Assembly: GCA_022843925.1 (NCBI GenBank)
Contig: JALHMS010000009.1
Span: 29,413-93,412, forward strand
From: Burkholderiales bacterium
GTDB lineage: Bacteria; Pseudomonadota; Gammaproteobacteria; Burkholderiales; Ga0077523
Reading direction: 5' to 3'
Length of the DNA: 64,000 nucleotides
Below, piece by piece: positions 53,252 to 63,177 of this stretch (the first letter of the stretch is position 1; the number at the start of each line of letters is the position of its first letter). The notes beneath the pieces were generated by a model. The model was not told the DNA's origin. It was given only the letters and a program-made list of their open reading frames with translations, and did no database searches. The position numbers were made by a program, and so were the translations under genes.

Positions 53252-54436
53252 ATGAACGATCCGGTGGTCGTCGTCGCCGTCGCGCGCACGCCGATGGGTG
53301 GGCTCCAGGGGCACCTCAAGGACTTCGCGGCGCCCGAACTCGGAGCCGTCGCGATCCGCGCCGCGGTCGAGCGCGCAGGCATCGCGCCCGAGGAGGTAGA
53401 GGAGGTCATCATGGGCTGTGTGCTCCCCGCCGGGCAGGGCCAGGCCCCCGCCCGGCAGGCCAGTCTCGGCGCGGGGCTCCCGCTGTCCGCCGGCTGCACC
53501 ACCGTGAACAAGATGTGCGGCTCGGGCATGAAGGCCACGATGCTCGCCAACGATCTGCTGCTCGCCGGCACGAACCGCGTGATGGTCGCGGGCGGCATGG
53601 AGAGCATGAGCCTCGCGCCCTACCTGCTGCCGAAGGCGCGCACGGGCTATCGCATGGGGCACCAGCAGGTGCTCGATCACATGTTCCTCGACGGGCTGGA
53701 GGACGCCTACGAGAAGGGGCGCCTGATGGGCACCTTCGCCGAGGACTGCGCGGGGTCGTACGGATTCACGCGCGAGGCGCAGGATGCCTTCGCGATCGCT
53801 TCGCTCCAGCGGGCGCGCGAAGCCAACGAGGCCGGCTGGTTCTCGTGGGAGACCGCGCCCGTCGCGCTCAAGTCCGGCAAGGGCGACCGATTCGTCGACC
53901 GCGACCAGCAGCCCTTCGAGGCGAACTTCGAGAAGATCCCGCAACTCAAGCCGGCCTTCCGCAAGGACGGCACGGTGACCGCGGCCAACTCCAGCTCCAT
54001 CTCCGATGGCGCGGCGGCGCTCCTGCTGATGCGGCGCTCCGAAGCCGGGCGACGCGGTCTCGCTCCCGTCGCCACCATCGTCGGCCACAGCACGCACGCC
54101 CAGGCGCCCGGGCTCTTCACCACGGCACCGGTGGGTGCGATGCGGAAACTCTTCGATCGCACCGGTTGGAGCGCGGATCAGGTGGACCTCTTCGAGATCA
54201 ACGAGGCGTTCGCCGTCGTGACGATGGCTGCCATGCACGACCTCGGGCTGCCGCACGAGAAGGTGAACGTGCACGGCGGCGCCTGCGCGCTGGGCCATCC
54301 GATCGGCGCGTCCGGCGCGCGGATCATCGTCACGCTGATCGCCGCACTCCGGAAGTACGGGCTGAAGCGCGGGGTCGCGAGCCTCTGCATCGGCGGCGGC
54401 GAGGCCACGGCGATGGCGCTCGAGATCGCGGCCTGA
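53252..54436 (+). CDS. Acetyl-CoA C-acetyltransferase (thiolase)
   Basis: A 394-residue type II thiolase. The nucleophilic Cys89 is in VNKMCGSGMK, and the second pair is His in GHPIGASGAR and Cys379 in SLCIGGGEA. It condenses or splits acetoacetyl-CoA. In this cluster it can handle acetoacetate-derived units at the end of leucine degradation and could also supply the first step of PHA synthesis. GGAGGT precedes ATG 53252. Confidence 0.93.
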   Translation: MNDPVVVVAVARTPMGGLQGHLKDFAAPELGAVAIRAAVERAGIAPEEVEEVIMGCVLPAGQGQAPARQASLGAGLPLSAGCTTVNKMCGSGMKATMLANDLLLAGTNRVMVAGGMESMSLAPYLLPKARTGYRMGHQQVLDHMFLDGLEDAYEKGRLMGTFAEDCAGSYGFTREAQDAFAIASLQRAREANEAGWFSWETAPVALKSGKGDRFVDRDQQPFEANFEKIPQLKPAFRKDGTVTAANSSSISDGAAALLLMRRSEAGRRGLAPVATIVGHSTHAQAPGLFTTAPVGAMRKLFDRTGWSADQVDLFEINEAFAVVTMAAMHDLGLPHEKVNVHGGACALGHPIGASGARIIVTLIAALRKYGLKRGVASLCIGGGEATAMALEIAA

Positions 54437-54528
54437 CCGTCCGGCGAACCACAGAACAAGACAAGCCGACGGCGCGAGCGGACACGTCGTCGGCATCGAA
54501 CGCAGTCGGCATCACACGGGGAGATGGC

Positions 54529-55443
54529 ATGAGCACGCAACACCGCATCGGATTCATCGGCGTCGGCCTGATGGGCCACGGCATGGCGAAGAATCTGGTC
54601 GAGAAGGGCTGGCACGTGACCGTGCTCGGCCACCGCAACCGCGCACCTGTTGACGATCTCGTGCAGCGCGGCGCGACCGAGGCGAAGGACGTCGCCGGAC
54701 TCGTGGCCGCGTCCGACATCGTTTTCATCTGCGTCACCGGCACCCCCGAGGTCGAGGACCTCGTGCATCGCGCGGGCGGCATCCTCGCCTCGTGCCGCGC
54801 AGGCCAGATCATCGTCGACACGTCGACCTGCCAGCCCGGCCCCACCGTGAAGATCGCGGAAGCCTTCGCGGCGAAGTCCGTGCGATTCGTGGATGCCCCG
54901 CTGACGCGCACCCCGGTCGAGGCCGAGCAGGGCCGTCTCAACACGCTGGTCGGTTCCGATCCGGCCACCTTCGCGGAGCTGGAGCCCGTGCTGCGCGGTT
55001 TCTCCGAGAACATCTTCCACGTGGGCGGCGTGGGTGCGGGCCACACGCTGAAGCTCATCAACAACTTCGTCGTGATCGGCAGCGTCTCGCTATGGGCCGA
55101 TGCGCTCGTCGCGTGCGCCAAGCTGGGTGTGGCCCCCGCCGAACTCGTGAAGCTCCTCGGCGTCGGCGCCATCAACTCCGCGATGCTTCAGAACGTCGCG
55201 GGGGGCGCCGCACAGGGGGATTTCTCCCGCGCGAAGTTCGCGCTGAAGAACGCCGCCAAGGATGTCCGCTACTTTGCCCAGGCCATGGCCGACGTGCAGG
55301 CCGCGGGCGTCGTCACCGCGGCCGTGAACCAGAGCCTGAACCAGGCGCTGGCGCTCGGCTTCGGCGCCGACGACAAGCTGATCGGTTCGATCATCGAGGC
55401 GCAGGCGGCGCTGAACAACGTCACCCTCCCGCCGCAGGCCTGA
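54529..55443 (+). CDS. NAD(P)-dependent beta-hydroxyacid dehydrogenase
   Basis: A 304-residue member of the 3-hydroxyisobutyrate dehydrogenase family: Rossmann motif GFIGVGLMGHGMAKNL, the substrate segment DAPLTRTPVEAEQGRLNTLVG and catalytic Lys in LKLINNFV. The usual DAPVSGG is changed to DAPLTRT, so substrate may differ from 3-hydroxyisobutyrate. The cluster context suggests a branched hydroxyacid. It is a paralogue of the protein at 4722. The overlapping ATG at 54524 is followed at once by a stop, so ATG 54529 is the start. Confidence 0.85.
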   Translation: MSTQHRIGFIGVGLMGHGMAKNLVEKGWHVTVLGHRNRAPVDDLVQRGATEAKDVAGLVAASDIVFICVTGTPEVEDLVHRAGGILASCRAGQIIVDTSTCQPGPTVKIAEAFAAKSVRFVDAPLTRTPVEAEQGRLNTLVGSDPATFAELEPVLRGFSENIFHVGGVGAGHTLKLINNFVVIGSVSLWADALVACAKLGVAPAELVKLLGVGAINSAMLQNVAGGAAQGDFSRAKFALKNAAKDVRYFAQAMADVQAAGVVTAAVNQSLNQALALGFGADDKLIGSIIEAQAALNNVTLPPQA

Positions 55444-55452
55444 GAGATTCCC

Positions 55453-56055
55453 GTGGCTGATCCGATCCGCTTCCACTTCGACCTCTCCTCGCCGTACGCG
55501 TACATCGCGAGCCGCGAGATCGACGCGCTCGCCGCAAAGCACGGCCGCGAGGTCGTCTGGCGTCCGATGCTGCTCGGCGCGGCGTTCAAGGCGATGGGCG
55601 CGACCCCCATCGCGGAAGTGCCGCTGAAGGGTGCCTACTCGATCCGCGAGTTCGCGCGAAGCGCCCGCTTCCACGGCGCGCCGTACCGGCATCCGTCGCC
55701 GTTCCCGGTTTCGACCGTGTCCGCCGCCCGCGCCTTCCTGTGGCTCGACGGGCGCGATCCCGCCGCGGCGAAGCGCCTCGCCGCAGCGCTCTTCGAAGCC
55801 TACTTCGTCGAGGGCCTGAACATCTCGTCGGCCGATGTCGTGGTGGCCGTCGCGGCCCGACAGGGGCTCGATGCGGCCCAGATGACGGCCGCGATGTCCG
55901 ACCCCGCGATCAAGGAAGCCCTGAAGACCGAAGTCGATGCCGCGATCGCCGCAGGCGTGTTCGGCGCGCCGTTCTTCTTCGTGGACGGCGAGCCCTTCTG
56001 GGGCGCGGACCGCCTCGATCAGATCGATCGCTGGCTCGCCCGGGGAGGCTTCTGA
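55453..56055 (+). CDS. DsbA-family 2-hydroxychromene-2-carboxylate isomerase-like protein
   Basis: A 200-residue kappa-class GST/HCCA isomerase-like protein. It has a thioredoxin-fold start FHFDLSSPYAYIASREI with the catalytic-type Ser, YRHPSPFP and a C-terminal GVFGAPFFFVDGEPFWGADRL. Named relatives act in naphthalene degradation, but related genes are widespread in fatty and amino acid catabolism clusters, so a glutathione-dependent role is inferred only. Start GTG 55453. Confidence 0.85.
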   Translation: MADPIRFHFDLSSPYAYIASREIDALAAKHGREVVWRPMLLGAAFKAMGATPIAEVPLKGAYSIREFARSARFHGAPYRHPSPFPVSTVSAARAFLWLDGRDPAAAKRLAAALFEAYFVEGLNISSADVVVAVAARQGLDAAQMTAAMSDPAIKEALKTEVDAAIAAGVFGAPFFFVDGEPFWGADRLDQIDRWLARGGF

Positions 56056-56057
56056 AC

Positions 56058-56648
56058 TTGGCGCTGCCCCGCGACGTCTGCGTGTTCTGCGGGTCCCAGC
56101 CGGGGAACGATCCAGCCTATCTGGAGACCGCGCGTGCCACCGGCCGCGTTCTCGCGGGTGCCGGCATCGGGCTCGTGTACGGCGGCGGTCGCACGGGCAT
56201 GATGGGTGCCGTCGCGGACGCGGCGATCGCGGCCGGCGGGCACGTGGTGGGCATCATCCCCGAGCCGCTGAAGCGGCGCGAGGTGGGCCATCTGGGTCTC
56301 GCCGAACTGGTGGTGGTGCGCTCGATGCACGAGCGCAAGCAAATGATGGCCGACCGCGCCGGTGCGTTCGTGATGCTGCCGGGCGGCTTCGGGACGTTCG
56401 AGGAGTTCTGCGAGATCCTCACGTGGGCGCAGCTCGGCATGCACGACAAGCCGTGCGTGCTGGTGAACACGAAGGGGTACTACGCGCCGTTCGTCGCGAT
56501 GTTCGATCTGGCGGTGCGCGAGGGTTTCGTCCACCCGGAGCATCGGCGGCTCGCGCAGGCCGTCGACGGTCCCGAAGATCTGCTGGACGCGTTCGACCGC
56601 TGGACGCCCCCCGCGCTCGAGCGGTGGATGGTGGTCGAGGACGCCTGA
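56058..56648 (+). CDS. LOG family protein (TIGR00730)
   Basis: A 196-residue LOG-type nucleosidase. The nucleotide-binding motif GGGRTGMMG and the signature PGGFGTFEEFCE are both present. Characterised relatives release free cytokinin bases from cytokinin ribotides or act as nucleotide 5'-monophosphate nucleosidases. The start is uncertain: TTG 56058, 2 nt after the previous stop, fits the family N-terminus (ALPRDVCVFCGSQPG). Confidence 0.88.
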   Translation: MALPRDVCVFCGSQPGNDPAYLETARATGRVLAGAGIGLVYGGGRTGMMGAVADAAIAAGGHVVGIIPEPLKRREVGHLGLAELVVVRSMHERKQMMADRAGAFVMLPGGFGTFEEFCEILTWAQLGMHDKPCVLVNTKGYYAPFVAMFDLAVREGFVHPEHRRLAQAVDGPEDLLDAFDRWTPPALERWMVVEDA

Positions 56649-56691
56649 GCGAAGTTTCGATTCACGCTGGAATCCGGAAGGGAGCAAGCAC

Positions 56692-57099
56692 ATGCCGATC
56701 ACGAAGGGATGCAAGACGCTGGTGGCCGAGGCCCGGGCGAAGATTCGCACGATCTCGGTGGACGACGCCAAGGCGAAGCTCGGGGATCCCGGCGTCGTGT
56801 TCGTCGACATCCGCGACGTCCGCGAACTGGAGCGCGACGGCATGATCCCCGGCGCCTTCCACGCGCCGCGCGGCATGCTCGAGTTCTGGGTCGACCCCGA
56901 CAGCCCGTACTTCAAGGACGTCTTCGGCAGCGGCAAGGAGTTCGTCTTCTACTGCGCATCGGCATGGCGCTCGGCGCTGGCCACCGCGGTGGTGCAGGAG
57001 ATGGGGCTTGCGCCGGTGTGTCACATCGACGGTGGTTTCAACGGGTGGAAGCAGGGCGGCGGTGCCGTCGCCGAGCGTCCGCCACATCACGCTGCCTGA
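56692..57099 (+). CDS. Rhodanese-like sulfurtransferase
   Basis: A 135-residue single rhodanese domain. [28 protein letters not shown] is the characteristic first half, and the active-site loop is YCASAWRSA with catalytic Cys. Single-domain rhodaneses carry persulfide sulfur; the acceptor is unknown. In the liu cluster it is a passenger of unclear role. GGAAGGGAGC precedes ATG 56692. Confidence 0.88.
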   Translation: MPITKGCKTLVAEARAKIRTISVDDAKAKLGDPGVVFVDIRDVRELERDGMIPGAFHAPRGMLEFWVDPDSPYFKDVFGSGKEFVFYCASAWRSALATAVVQEMGLAPVCHIDGGFNGWKQGGGAVAERPPHHAA

Positions 57100-57118
57100 T
57101 GATTCTCCGCACCCGCCC

Positions 57119-58726
57119 ATGACCGTCTTCGCTTCCCGATTGAATCCGCGCGCGGCGGACTTCCGCGCCAACGCCGAGGCCATGCGTGCGCTCGTCGTCG
57201 ATCTCCGCGCGAAGGTCGCCCGCGTGAGCGAGGGTGGTGGTGCCGCAGCCCGCGACAAGCACACCGCGCGCGGCAAGCTGCTGCCCCGCGACCGCGTCCG
57301 GACGTTGCTCGACGTGGGCTCCCCGTTCCTCGAACTCTCGCAGCTCGCGGCGTGGGGCATGTACCAGGACGACAGCCCGGGCGCCGGCATCATCACCGGC
57401 GTGGGGCGCGTGAACGGGCGCGAGTGCGTGATCGTCGCGAACGATGCCACGGTGAAGGGCGGCACCTACTATCCGATGACGGTGAAGAAGCATCTCCGCG
57501 CGCAGGAGATCGCGCGCGAGAACCATCTGCCGTGCATCTATCTCGTCGACTCCGGCGGCGCGAACCTGCCGAACCAGGACGACGTGTTCCCCGACCGCGA
57601 TCACTTCGGGCGCATCTTCTACAACCAGGCGAACATGTCCGCCGCGGGCATCCCGCAGATCGCGGTCGTGATGGGGTCGTGCACCGCCGGTGGCGCGTAC
57701 GTGCCGGCGATGTCCGACGAAAGCATCATCGTCCGTCGGCAGGGCACCATCTTCCTCGGCGGGCCGCCGCTGGTGAAGGCCGCAACTGGCGAGGTCGTGT
57801 CTGCCGAGGACCTCGGCGGCGCCGAGGTGCACACGCGCGTCTCCGGGGTCGCGGACCACTACGCACTGGACGACCGGCACGCGCTCGAGATCGCGCGCGG
57901 CATCGTCGGGCACCTGAACGGCGTGAAGCGCATGGCCCTCGCCGTGCGGGAGCCGCGGGAACCGCTGCACCCCGCCGAGGAACTGCACGGTGTCGTGCCC
58001 ACCGATGCCCGCAAGCCGTTCGACGTCCGCGAGATCATCGCGCGCATCACCGACGGCAGCGAACTCGACGAGTTCAAGCTGAACTACGGCACCACCCTCG
58101 TGTGTGGTTTCGCGCACATCCACGGATACCCTGTGGGAATCGTCGCGAACAATGGCATCCTGTTCTCCGAGTCGGCGCTGAAGGGCGCCCACTTCATCGA
58201 GTTGTGCGCCCAGCGCGGGATCCCGCTGGTGTTCCTGCAGAACATCTCGGGGTTCATGGTCGGGCGCAAGTACGAGGCCGGCGGCATCGCGGCCGACGGC
58301 GCGAAGATGGTGACGGCGGTGGCCTGCGCGAAGGTGCCGAAGTTCACGGTCATCATCGGGGGCAGCTTCGGCGCCGGGAACTACGGGATGTGCGGCCGGG
58401 CGTACGGCCCGCGCTTCCTCTGGATGTGGCCCAACGCGCGCATTTCGGTGATGGGCGGCGAGCAGGCTGCGAGCGTGCTCGCGACGGTGCGGCGGGACGG
58501 CGTCGAGGCGAAGGGCGGTACCTGGAGTCGCGAGGACGAGGAAGCCTTCAAGGCCCCGATCCGCGAGCAGTACGAGGTCCAGGGGCATCCGTACTACGCA
58601 AGCGCCCGCCTCTGGGACGATGGTGTGATCGATCCGGCCGACACCCGGATGGTGCTGGGGCTGGGGTTGTCCGCGGCGATGAATGCGCCGCCGGAACCCA
58701 CCCGCTTCGGCGTGTTCCGCATGTAG
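57119..58726 (+). CDS. liuB: Methylcrotonyl-CoA carboxylase, carboxyltransferase (beta) subunit
   Basis: A 535-residue carboxyltransferase matching the length of 3-methylcrotonyl-CoA carboxylase beta. Landmarks are the [11 protein letters not shown] start, [41 protein letters not shown] and [20 protein letters not shown]. With the biotin subunit at 59878 it turns 3-methylcrotonyl-CoA into 3-methylglutaconyl-CoA. A geranyl-CoA or propionyl-CoA role is less likely given the surrounding enzymes. Confidence 0.92.
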   Translation: MTVFASRLNPRAADFRANAEAMRALVVDLRAKVARVSEGGGAAARDKHTARGKLLPRDRVRTLLDVGSPFLELSQLAAWGMYQDDSPGAGIITGVGRVNGRECVIVANDATVKGGTYYPMTVKKHLRAQEIARENHLPCIYLVDSGGANLPNQDDVFPDRDHFGRIFYNQANMSAAGIPQIAVVMGSCTAGGAYVPAMSDESIIVRRQGTIFLGGPPLVKAATGEVVSAEDLGGAEVHTRVSGVADHYALDDRHALEIARGIVGHLNGVKRMALAVREPREPLHPAEELHGVVPTDARKPFDVREIIARITDGSELDEFKLNYGTTLVCGFAHIHGYPVGIVANNGILFSESALKGAHFIELCAQRGIPLVFLQNISGFMVGRKYEAGGIAADGAKMVTAVACAKVPKFTVIIGGSFGAGNYGMCGRAYGPRFLWMWPNARISVMGGEQAASVLATVRRDGVEAKGGTWSREDEEAFKAPIREQYEVQGHPYYASARLWDDGVIDPADTRMVLGLGLSAAMNAPPEPTRFGVFRM

Positions 58727-58746
58727 ACGAGGGCAACGGGCGAGCG

Positions 58747-59043
58747 ATGGTCGAGAAGAAGGGTGAGACCAAGGGGTTGCCCCCCTCGGAGGTGGACGTG
58801 GCGAGCCTGAAGAACATCGGCCCGCAGTCCGCGAAATGGCTGGCGGCGGTGGGCATCCACACCCGCAAGGACCTCGAGACGATGGGCGCGGTGAACGCCT
58901 TCCGCCTGATGCGCGGTCACGGCTACAACGTGACGCCCGTGATGCTCTACGCCTTGCAGGGTGCGCTCATGGACCTCCACTGGAACCGCCTGCCCGGCAA
59001 GCTGAAGGACGAGATCCGTGCGAAGGCCAGAGCCGATGAGTGA
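58747..59043 (+). CDS. TfoX/Sxy C-terminal domain protein
   Basis: A 98-residue protein. SLKNIGPQSAKWLAAVGIHTRKDLETMGAVNAF is the helix-hairpin-helix-like TfoX C-terminal domain pattern. The N-terminal TfoX domain is absent, so it is unlikely to be a full Sxy competence regulator. Its stop overlaps the next gene's possible GTG start by 4 nt (GTGA). Role in this cluster unknown. Confidence 0.8.
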   Translation: MVEKKGETKGLPPSEVDVASLKNIGPQSAKWLAAVGIHTRKDLETMGAVNAFRLMRGHGYNVTPVMLYALQGALMDLHWNRLPGKLKDEIRAKARADE

Positions 59044-59051
59044 TCCCCGCC

Positions 59052-59843
59052 ATGAATGAGCCCCGATATGTACGCAGTGCCGTCGCCGCCGATGGCGTCG
59101 CCACGCTCACGCTCGACCGGGCCGATGTCCACAACGCGTTCGATGACGTACTGATCGCCGAACTGACGGCGGCCCTGCGGCATCTCGATGCCGACAGCGA
59201 CGTGCGCGTCGTCGTGCTCGCCGCGAACGGCAAGAGCTTCTCCGCCGGCGCCGACCTGCAATGGATGAAACGGATGGCCACGTACTCCGAGGCCGAGAAC
59301 CTCCGCGACGCCTTGCACCTCGCCGAGCTGATGCACGTCCTCGACCGCATGCACAAGCCGACGATCGCGCGCGTGCAGGGGGCGGCCTTCGGCGGCGGGG
59401 TTGGCCTCGTCGCGTGCTGCGACATGGCCGTGGCTGCGCCCGAGGCGGTCTTCTGCCTGTCGGAAGTGCGTCTCGGGCTGATCCCCGCGGTCATCAGCCC
59501 GTACGTCGTGCGGGCCATGGGCCAGCGCGCGGCGCGCCGCTACTTCCTCACCGCCGAGCGGTTCGGCGCCGCCGAGGCCCTGCGGCTCGGGATGGTGTCC
59601 GAGGTGGTCGATCCCGGCGAACTCGATGCCGCCGTGGCCAAGCTCACCGGCCATCTGCTGAAGGGCGGTCCGCACGCCATCGCGGCGTCGAAGGATCTCA
59701 TCGCGGCCGTATCCGACCGACCCATCGACACCGCGGTGATGGAAGACACCGCCCGGCGCATCGCGCAGACCCGGGCCGGCGCCGAGGGCAGGGAAGGCGT
59801 CGCGGCATTCCTCGAAAAGCGCGGGGCCGGCTGGATCGCCTGA
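59052..59843 (+). CDS. liuC: Methylglutaconyl-CoA hydratase (enoyl-CoA hydratase family)
   Basis: A 263-residue crotonase-fold enzyme. The oxyanion hole segments are SFSAGADLQWMKRM and AAFGGGVGLVACCDMAVA; the catalytic Glu lies in LSEVRLGLIPAVISPYV. LQWMKRM after GAD is typical of liuC-type proteins. It hydrates 3-methylglutaconyl-CoA to HMG-CoA. Start is ATG 59052; a GTG at 59040 overlapping the previous stop is the alternative (267 residues). Confidence 0.9.
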   Translation: MNEPRYVRSAVAADGVATLTLDRADVHNAFDDVLIAELTAALRHLDADSDVRVVVLAANGKSFSAGADLQWMKRMATYSEAENLRDALHLAELMHVLDRMHKPTIARVQGAAFGGGVGLVACCDMAVAAPEAVFCLSEVRLGLIPAVISPYVVRAMGQRAARRYFLTAERFGAAEALRLGMVSEVVDPGELDAAVAKLTGHLLKGGPHAIAASKDLIAAVSDRPIDTAVMEDTARRIAQTRAGAEGREGVAAFLEKRGAGWIA

Positions 59844-59877
59844 TCCACGACGCCCGCCGCACGGAAGACACCCACCG

Positions 59878-61890
59878 ATGTTCGACAAGATCCTCATCGC
59901 GAACCGGGGCGAGATCGCCTGCCGGATCGCCCGCACCGCCCGCCGCCTGGGCATCCGCACCGTTGCCGTCCACTCCGAGGCCGACGCGCACGCCCTGCAT
60001 GTGGAGGCGTGCGACGAAGCCCATCTCATCGGACCGGCGGCAGCGCGCGACAGCTATCTGCGCATCGATCGCATCCTCGACGTCGCCGCGCGCACCGGGG
60101 CGCAGGCGATCCATCCGGGATACGGCTTCCTGTCCGAGAACGAGGCGTTCGCCGAAGCCTGCGCGGCGGCCGGCGTCGTCTTCATCGGGCCGCCCGCCGA
60201 CGCGATCCGGGCCATGGGTTCGAAGAGCAATTCGAAGGCGTTGATGGAGGCTGCGGGCGTGCCGCTCGTCCCCGGCTATCACGGCGAGGACCAGGACCCC
60301 GCGCTCCTCGCCCGCGAGGCGGTGCGCATCGGATTCCCGGTGCTGATCAAGGCCTCCGCCGGCGGTGGCGGCAAGGGCATGCGCATCGTGCGCGATCCCG
60401 TGGGCTTTGCGGAGGCGCTGGCGTCGGCGAAGCGCGAGGCCGTCTCCTCGTTCGGCGACGACCGGGTCCTCGTCGAGCGCTATCTCGATCGTCCGCGCCA
60501 CATCGAGCTGCAGGTGTTCGCCGACACCCACGGCCAGTGCATCCATCTCTTCGAGCGCGACTGCTCCGTGCAGCGCAGGCACCAGAAGGTGCTGGAGGAG
60601 GCGCCCGCGCCCGGCCTGTCGGTGCAGCGTCGCCGGCAGATGGGGTCCGCCGCCGTCGCCGCCGCGCGCGCCGTGAACTATGTGGGTGCAGGCACGGTGG
60701 AGTTCATCCAGGACAGCTCGGGCGAGTTCTTCTTCATGGAGATGAACACGCGACTGCAGGTCGAGCATCCCGTCACGGAGATGATCACCGGGCTCGATCT
60801 CGTCGAATGGCAACTGCGCGTCGCCTCCGGCGAGCCGCTGCCACTCTCGCAGGAGCAGGTGGCCATCCACGGGCACGCCATCGAGGCGCGCGTGTATGCG
60901 GAAGATCCCGCGCGGGACTTCGTGCCGGCCATCGGCCGGGTCGTGCACCTGCGCGAGCCGGCGGCTTCGGCGCACGTCCGCGTCGACACCGGCGTGCGCG
61001 AGGGCGACGAGATCGGCGTCCACTACGACCCCATGATCGCGAAGCTCGTGTGCTGGGACGTCGATCGTGACGCGGCGCTCCGGCGCATGCGCCAGGCGCT
61101 GGGCGAGTACCAGGTCGCAGGCCTCGCGAACAATCTGCAGTTCCTCTCGGCCGTGGTCGCGCATCGCGCCTTCGCGAAGGCCCACGTGGAGCCCGGCCTG
61201 CTCGATACCGGGTTGATCGAGCGCCATCGATCCGAGCTGTTCCCGGAATCCACGGGCGCCGACGACACCGTGCTCGCCGTGGCGGCGATGGCCGAGCTTC
61301 TGCGGGCCAGGGCCGACGCGCAGGCCCGGGCGGCCCGGTCGGCAGATCCGTTCTCGCCCTGGCATTCGGCGTCGGGATGGCGCCTCAATCAGGACAACCA
61401 TCACGTGCTCCGCTTTGTCGACGGTGATCGCGCGGTCGCCATCGTGGCGCACTACCGCGGGGACGCCTTCGAACTCGAGTTGCCCGGCGGGTCGCGCAGG
61501 GTCACCGGCGAGGCGGATGCCGATGGCCGGATCACGATCGATCTCGGCGGCGCGCGCGTGCTCGCCCAGGTCGTGCGCCGCGACCATGCGCTGACCATCT
61601 TCTGCGACGGGCGCAGCCACCGCCTCGATCTGGAGACGCCGGCCACCGGCGATGCCGCGGACGCGGGGGGATCGTTGTCCGCGCCGATGCCCGGGACGGT
61701 GATCGAGGTGCTGGTGAAGGCCGGTGATCGCGTGGAGAAGGGCGCGGCGCTCGTGATCCTCGAAGCGATGAAGATGCAGCACACCATCGCGGCGCCGGCC
61801 ACGGGCACCGTGTCGGCGGTGTACTTCGCAGCCGGCGAGCAGGTCACCGACGGCGCTGAACTGCTGGCCTTCGAACGCGACGCCGCGTAG
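59878..61890 (+). CDS. liuD: Methylcrotonyl-CoA carboxylase, biotin-containing (alpha) subunit
   Basis: A 670-residue biotin carboxylase. The biotin carboxylase domain covers about 1-450 (FDKILIANRGEIACRI; GGGGKGMRIV ATP loop; EMNTRLQVEHPVTE). A middle linker domain follows, and the biotinyl domain ends it (ILEAMKMQHT with the biotinylated Lys near 632). Carboxylates biotin with bicarbonate and ATP for the liuB subunit. Confidence 0.93.
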   Translation: MFDKILIANRGEIACRIARTARRLGIRTVAVHSEADAHALHVEACDEAHLIGPAAARDSYLRIDRILDVAARTGAQAIHPGYGFLSENEAFAEACAAAGVVFIGPPADAIRAMGSKSNSKALMEAAGVPLVPGYHGEDQDPALLAREAVRIGFPVLIKASAGGGGKGMRIVRDPVGFAEALASAKREAVSSFGDDRVLVERYLDRPRHIELQVFADTHGQCIHLFERDCSVQRRHQKVLEEAPAPGLSVQRRRQMGSAAVAAARAVNYVGAGTVEFIQDSSGEFFFMEMNTRLQVEHPVTEMITGLDLVEWQLRVASGEPLPLSQEQVAIHGHAIEARVYAEDPARDFVPAIGRVVHLREPAASAHVRVDTGVREGDEIGVHYDPMIAKLVCWDVDRDAALRRMRQALGEYQVAGLANNLQFLSAVVAHRAFAKAHVEPGLLDTGLIERHRSELFPESTGADDTVLAVAAMAELLRARADAQARAARSADPFSPWHSASGWRLNQDNHHVLRFVDGDRAVAIVAHYRGDAFELELPGGSRRVTGEADADGRITIDLGGARVLAQVVRRDHALTIFCDGRSHRLDLETPATGDAADAGGSLSAPMPGTVIEVLVKAGDRVEKGAALVILEAMKMQHTIAAPATGTVSAVYFAAGEQVTDGAELLAFERDAA

Positions 61891-61922
61891 GCCGGCACGC
61901 CACGCCACGATAAGGAGACGAC

Positions 61923-62840
61923 ATGCGCCATCCAGCGAAGGTGAGGATCGTCGAGGTGGGTCCGCGCGACGGTCTGCAGAACGAGGCCCGGCCGGTGTCG
62001 ACGGACGTGAAGGTCGCACTCATCGAGCGGCTTGCGCATGCCGGTCTGCCGGTGGTCGAGGCGACGAGCTTCGTGTCGCCGAAGTGGGTTCCGCAGATGG
62101 CCGACGCAGCCGAGGTGATGGCGCGCATCCGGCGCAAGCCAGGGGTTAGCTATCCGGTGCTGGTCCCGAACATGAGAGGGCTGGAGGGTGCCGTCGCCGC
62201 GGGCGCCGAGGAAGTGGCCGTGTTCGCCGCGGCGTCCGAGGCCTTTTCCCGCCGCAATATCAACTGCTCGATCGACGAATCGCTCGACCGCTTCGCACCC
62301 GTCTGCGAGGTCGCGCTCGCCAAGGGCCTCCGGGTGCGGGGCTACATCTCGGTGGTGCTGGGCTGTCCGTACCAGGGCGAGGTGGCCCCGTCGGCGGTGG
62401 CGCACGTGGCCCGGCGTCTTTCGGGCATGGGGTGCTATGAGGTGTCGCTCGGCGACACGATCGGTGTGGGAACCGCCGGGAAGACCCAGCGGATGCTCGA
62501 AGTGGTCGCCCGCGAAGTCCCGGTCGAGCGGCTCGCCGGGCATTTCCACGACACCTACGGCCAGGCCCTTGCGAACATCCTCGCGGCGATGGATCTCGGT
62601 GTCGCCACGTTCGACAGTTCCGTCGCGGGTCTGGGCGGTTGTCCGTACGCGCCCGGTGCCACCGGCAATGTGGCGACCGAGGATGTCCTCTATCTGCTGG
62701 ATGGCCTCGGCATCGAGACGGGCGTCGACCTGCCCCTTCTCGCCGAGGCAGGGCGTTTCGTGTGCGAGGCCATCGGACGCGCCAACGCGTCCCGGGTGGG
62801 TCGGGCCCTCATGGCCCGACGGCCCGTCGACGCCGCCTGA
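61923..62840 (+). CDS. liuE: Hydroxymethylglutaryl-CoA lyase
   Basis: A 305-residue HMG-CoA lyase. VRIVEVGPRDGLQNEARPV is the N-terminal metal and substrate site, and the C-terminal GLGGCPYAPGATGNVATED holds the catalytic Cys. Metal His residues are in GHFHDTYGQAL. It splits HMG-CoA into acetyl-CoA and acetoacetate, the last step of leucine degradation. GGAGACGAC precedes ATG 61923. Confidence 0.95.
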   Translation: MRHPAKVRIVEVGPRDGLQNEARPVSTDVKVALIERLAHAGLPVVEATSFVSPKWVPQMADAAEVMARIRRKPGVSYPVLVPNMRGLEGAVAAGAEEVAVFAAASEAFSRRNINCSIDESLDRFAPVCEVALAKGLRVRGYISVVLGCPYQGEVAPSAVAHVARRLSGMGCYEVSLGDTIGVGTAGKTQRMLEVVAREVPVERLAGHFHDTYGQALANILAAMDLGVATFDSSVAGLGGCPYAPGATGNVATEDVLYLLDGLGIETGVDLPLLAEAGRFVCEAIGRANASRVGRALMARRPVDAA

Positions 62841-62846
62841 GGTCTG

Positions 62847-62893
62847 GTCCGCCGCACGGCGGACGTGATGGCGCCGCCCGTTCGGGGCGGCGC
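62847..62893. terminator. Tandem hairpins between convergent genes
   Basis: GTCCGCC (62847-62853) pairs with GGCGGAC (62858-62864), and GCGCCGCCC (62871-62879) pairs with GGGCGGCGC (62885-62893). They lie between the liu cluster and the convergent small peptide gene and probably end both transcripts. Neither has a U tract. Confidence 0.5.
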
Positions 62894-62983
62894 GGTCGTG
62901 CCGGGTGTCAGGGCCATGGGCCCTTGCGATCCCGACGGCAGCGGGGAGCCGCACCCCAGGGCGCGACGGCCCCGCCGCAGGTC

Positions 62984-63112
62984 TTACTTCTTCTCTTCCG
63001 TCGTGGTTTCCTTCTTGTCGCCCTTGTCGTCGCCGGCGAACGCAGCGGTGCCGGTCAGTGCGCCAATGGCGAACAGGGAACCCATCAGTGCGGCAATCAG
63101 CTTCTTGGTCAT
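62984..63112 (-). CDS. 42-residue secreted peptide of unknown function
   Basis: A very small exported peptide: signal peptide MTKKLIAALMGSLFAIGALTGTAAFA, then a mature part of only 16 residues, rich in Asp, Lys, Glu and Thr. ATG 63112 is chosen because AAGGAG lies 6 nt upstream; a nearby ATG (63118) overlaps that site. It has its own promoter (63205-63233) with twin inverted repeats. Charged tails of this type resemble small periplasmic peptides of unknown function; I name no family. Confidence 0.7.
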   Translation of the reverse strand: MTKKLIAALMGSLFAIGALTGTAAFAGDDKGDKKETTTEEKK

Positions 63113-63177
63113 GGTCATCTCCTTGGTGCTTAAGGTGTGGCACGGGCCGCCTTCGGGCAGGCGCCTGCGCCTCGAGA

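Noticed and set aside
51338-54496. Open frame of over 1000 codons on the minus strand.
   Set aside because: It is antisense to aceK and the thiolase, which have clear family motifs. Composition is that of a shadow frame.
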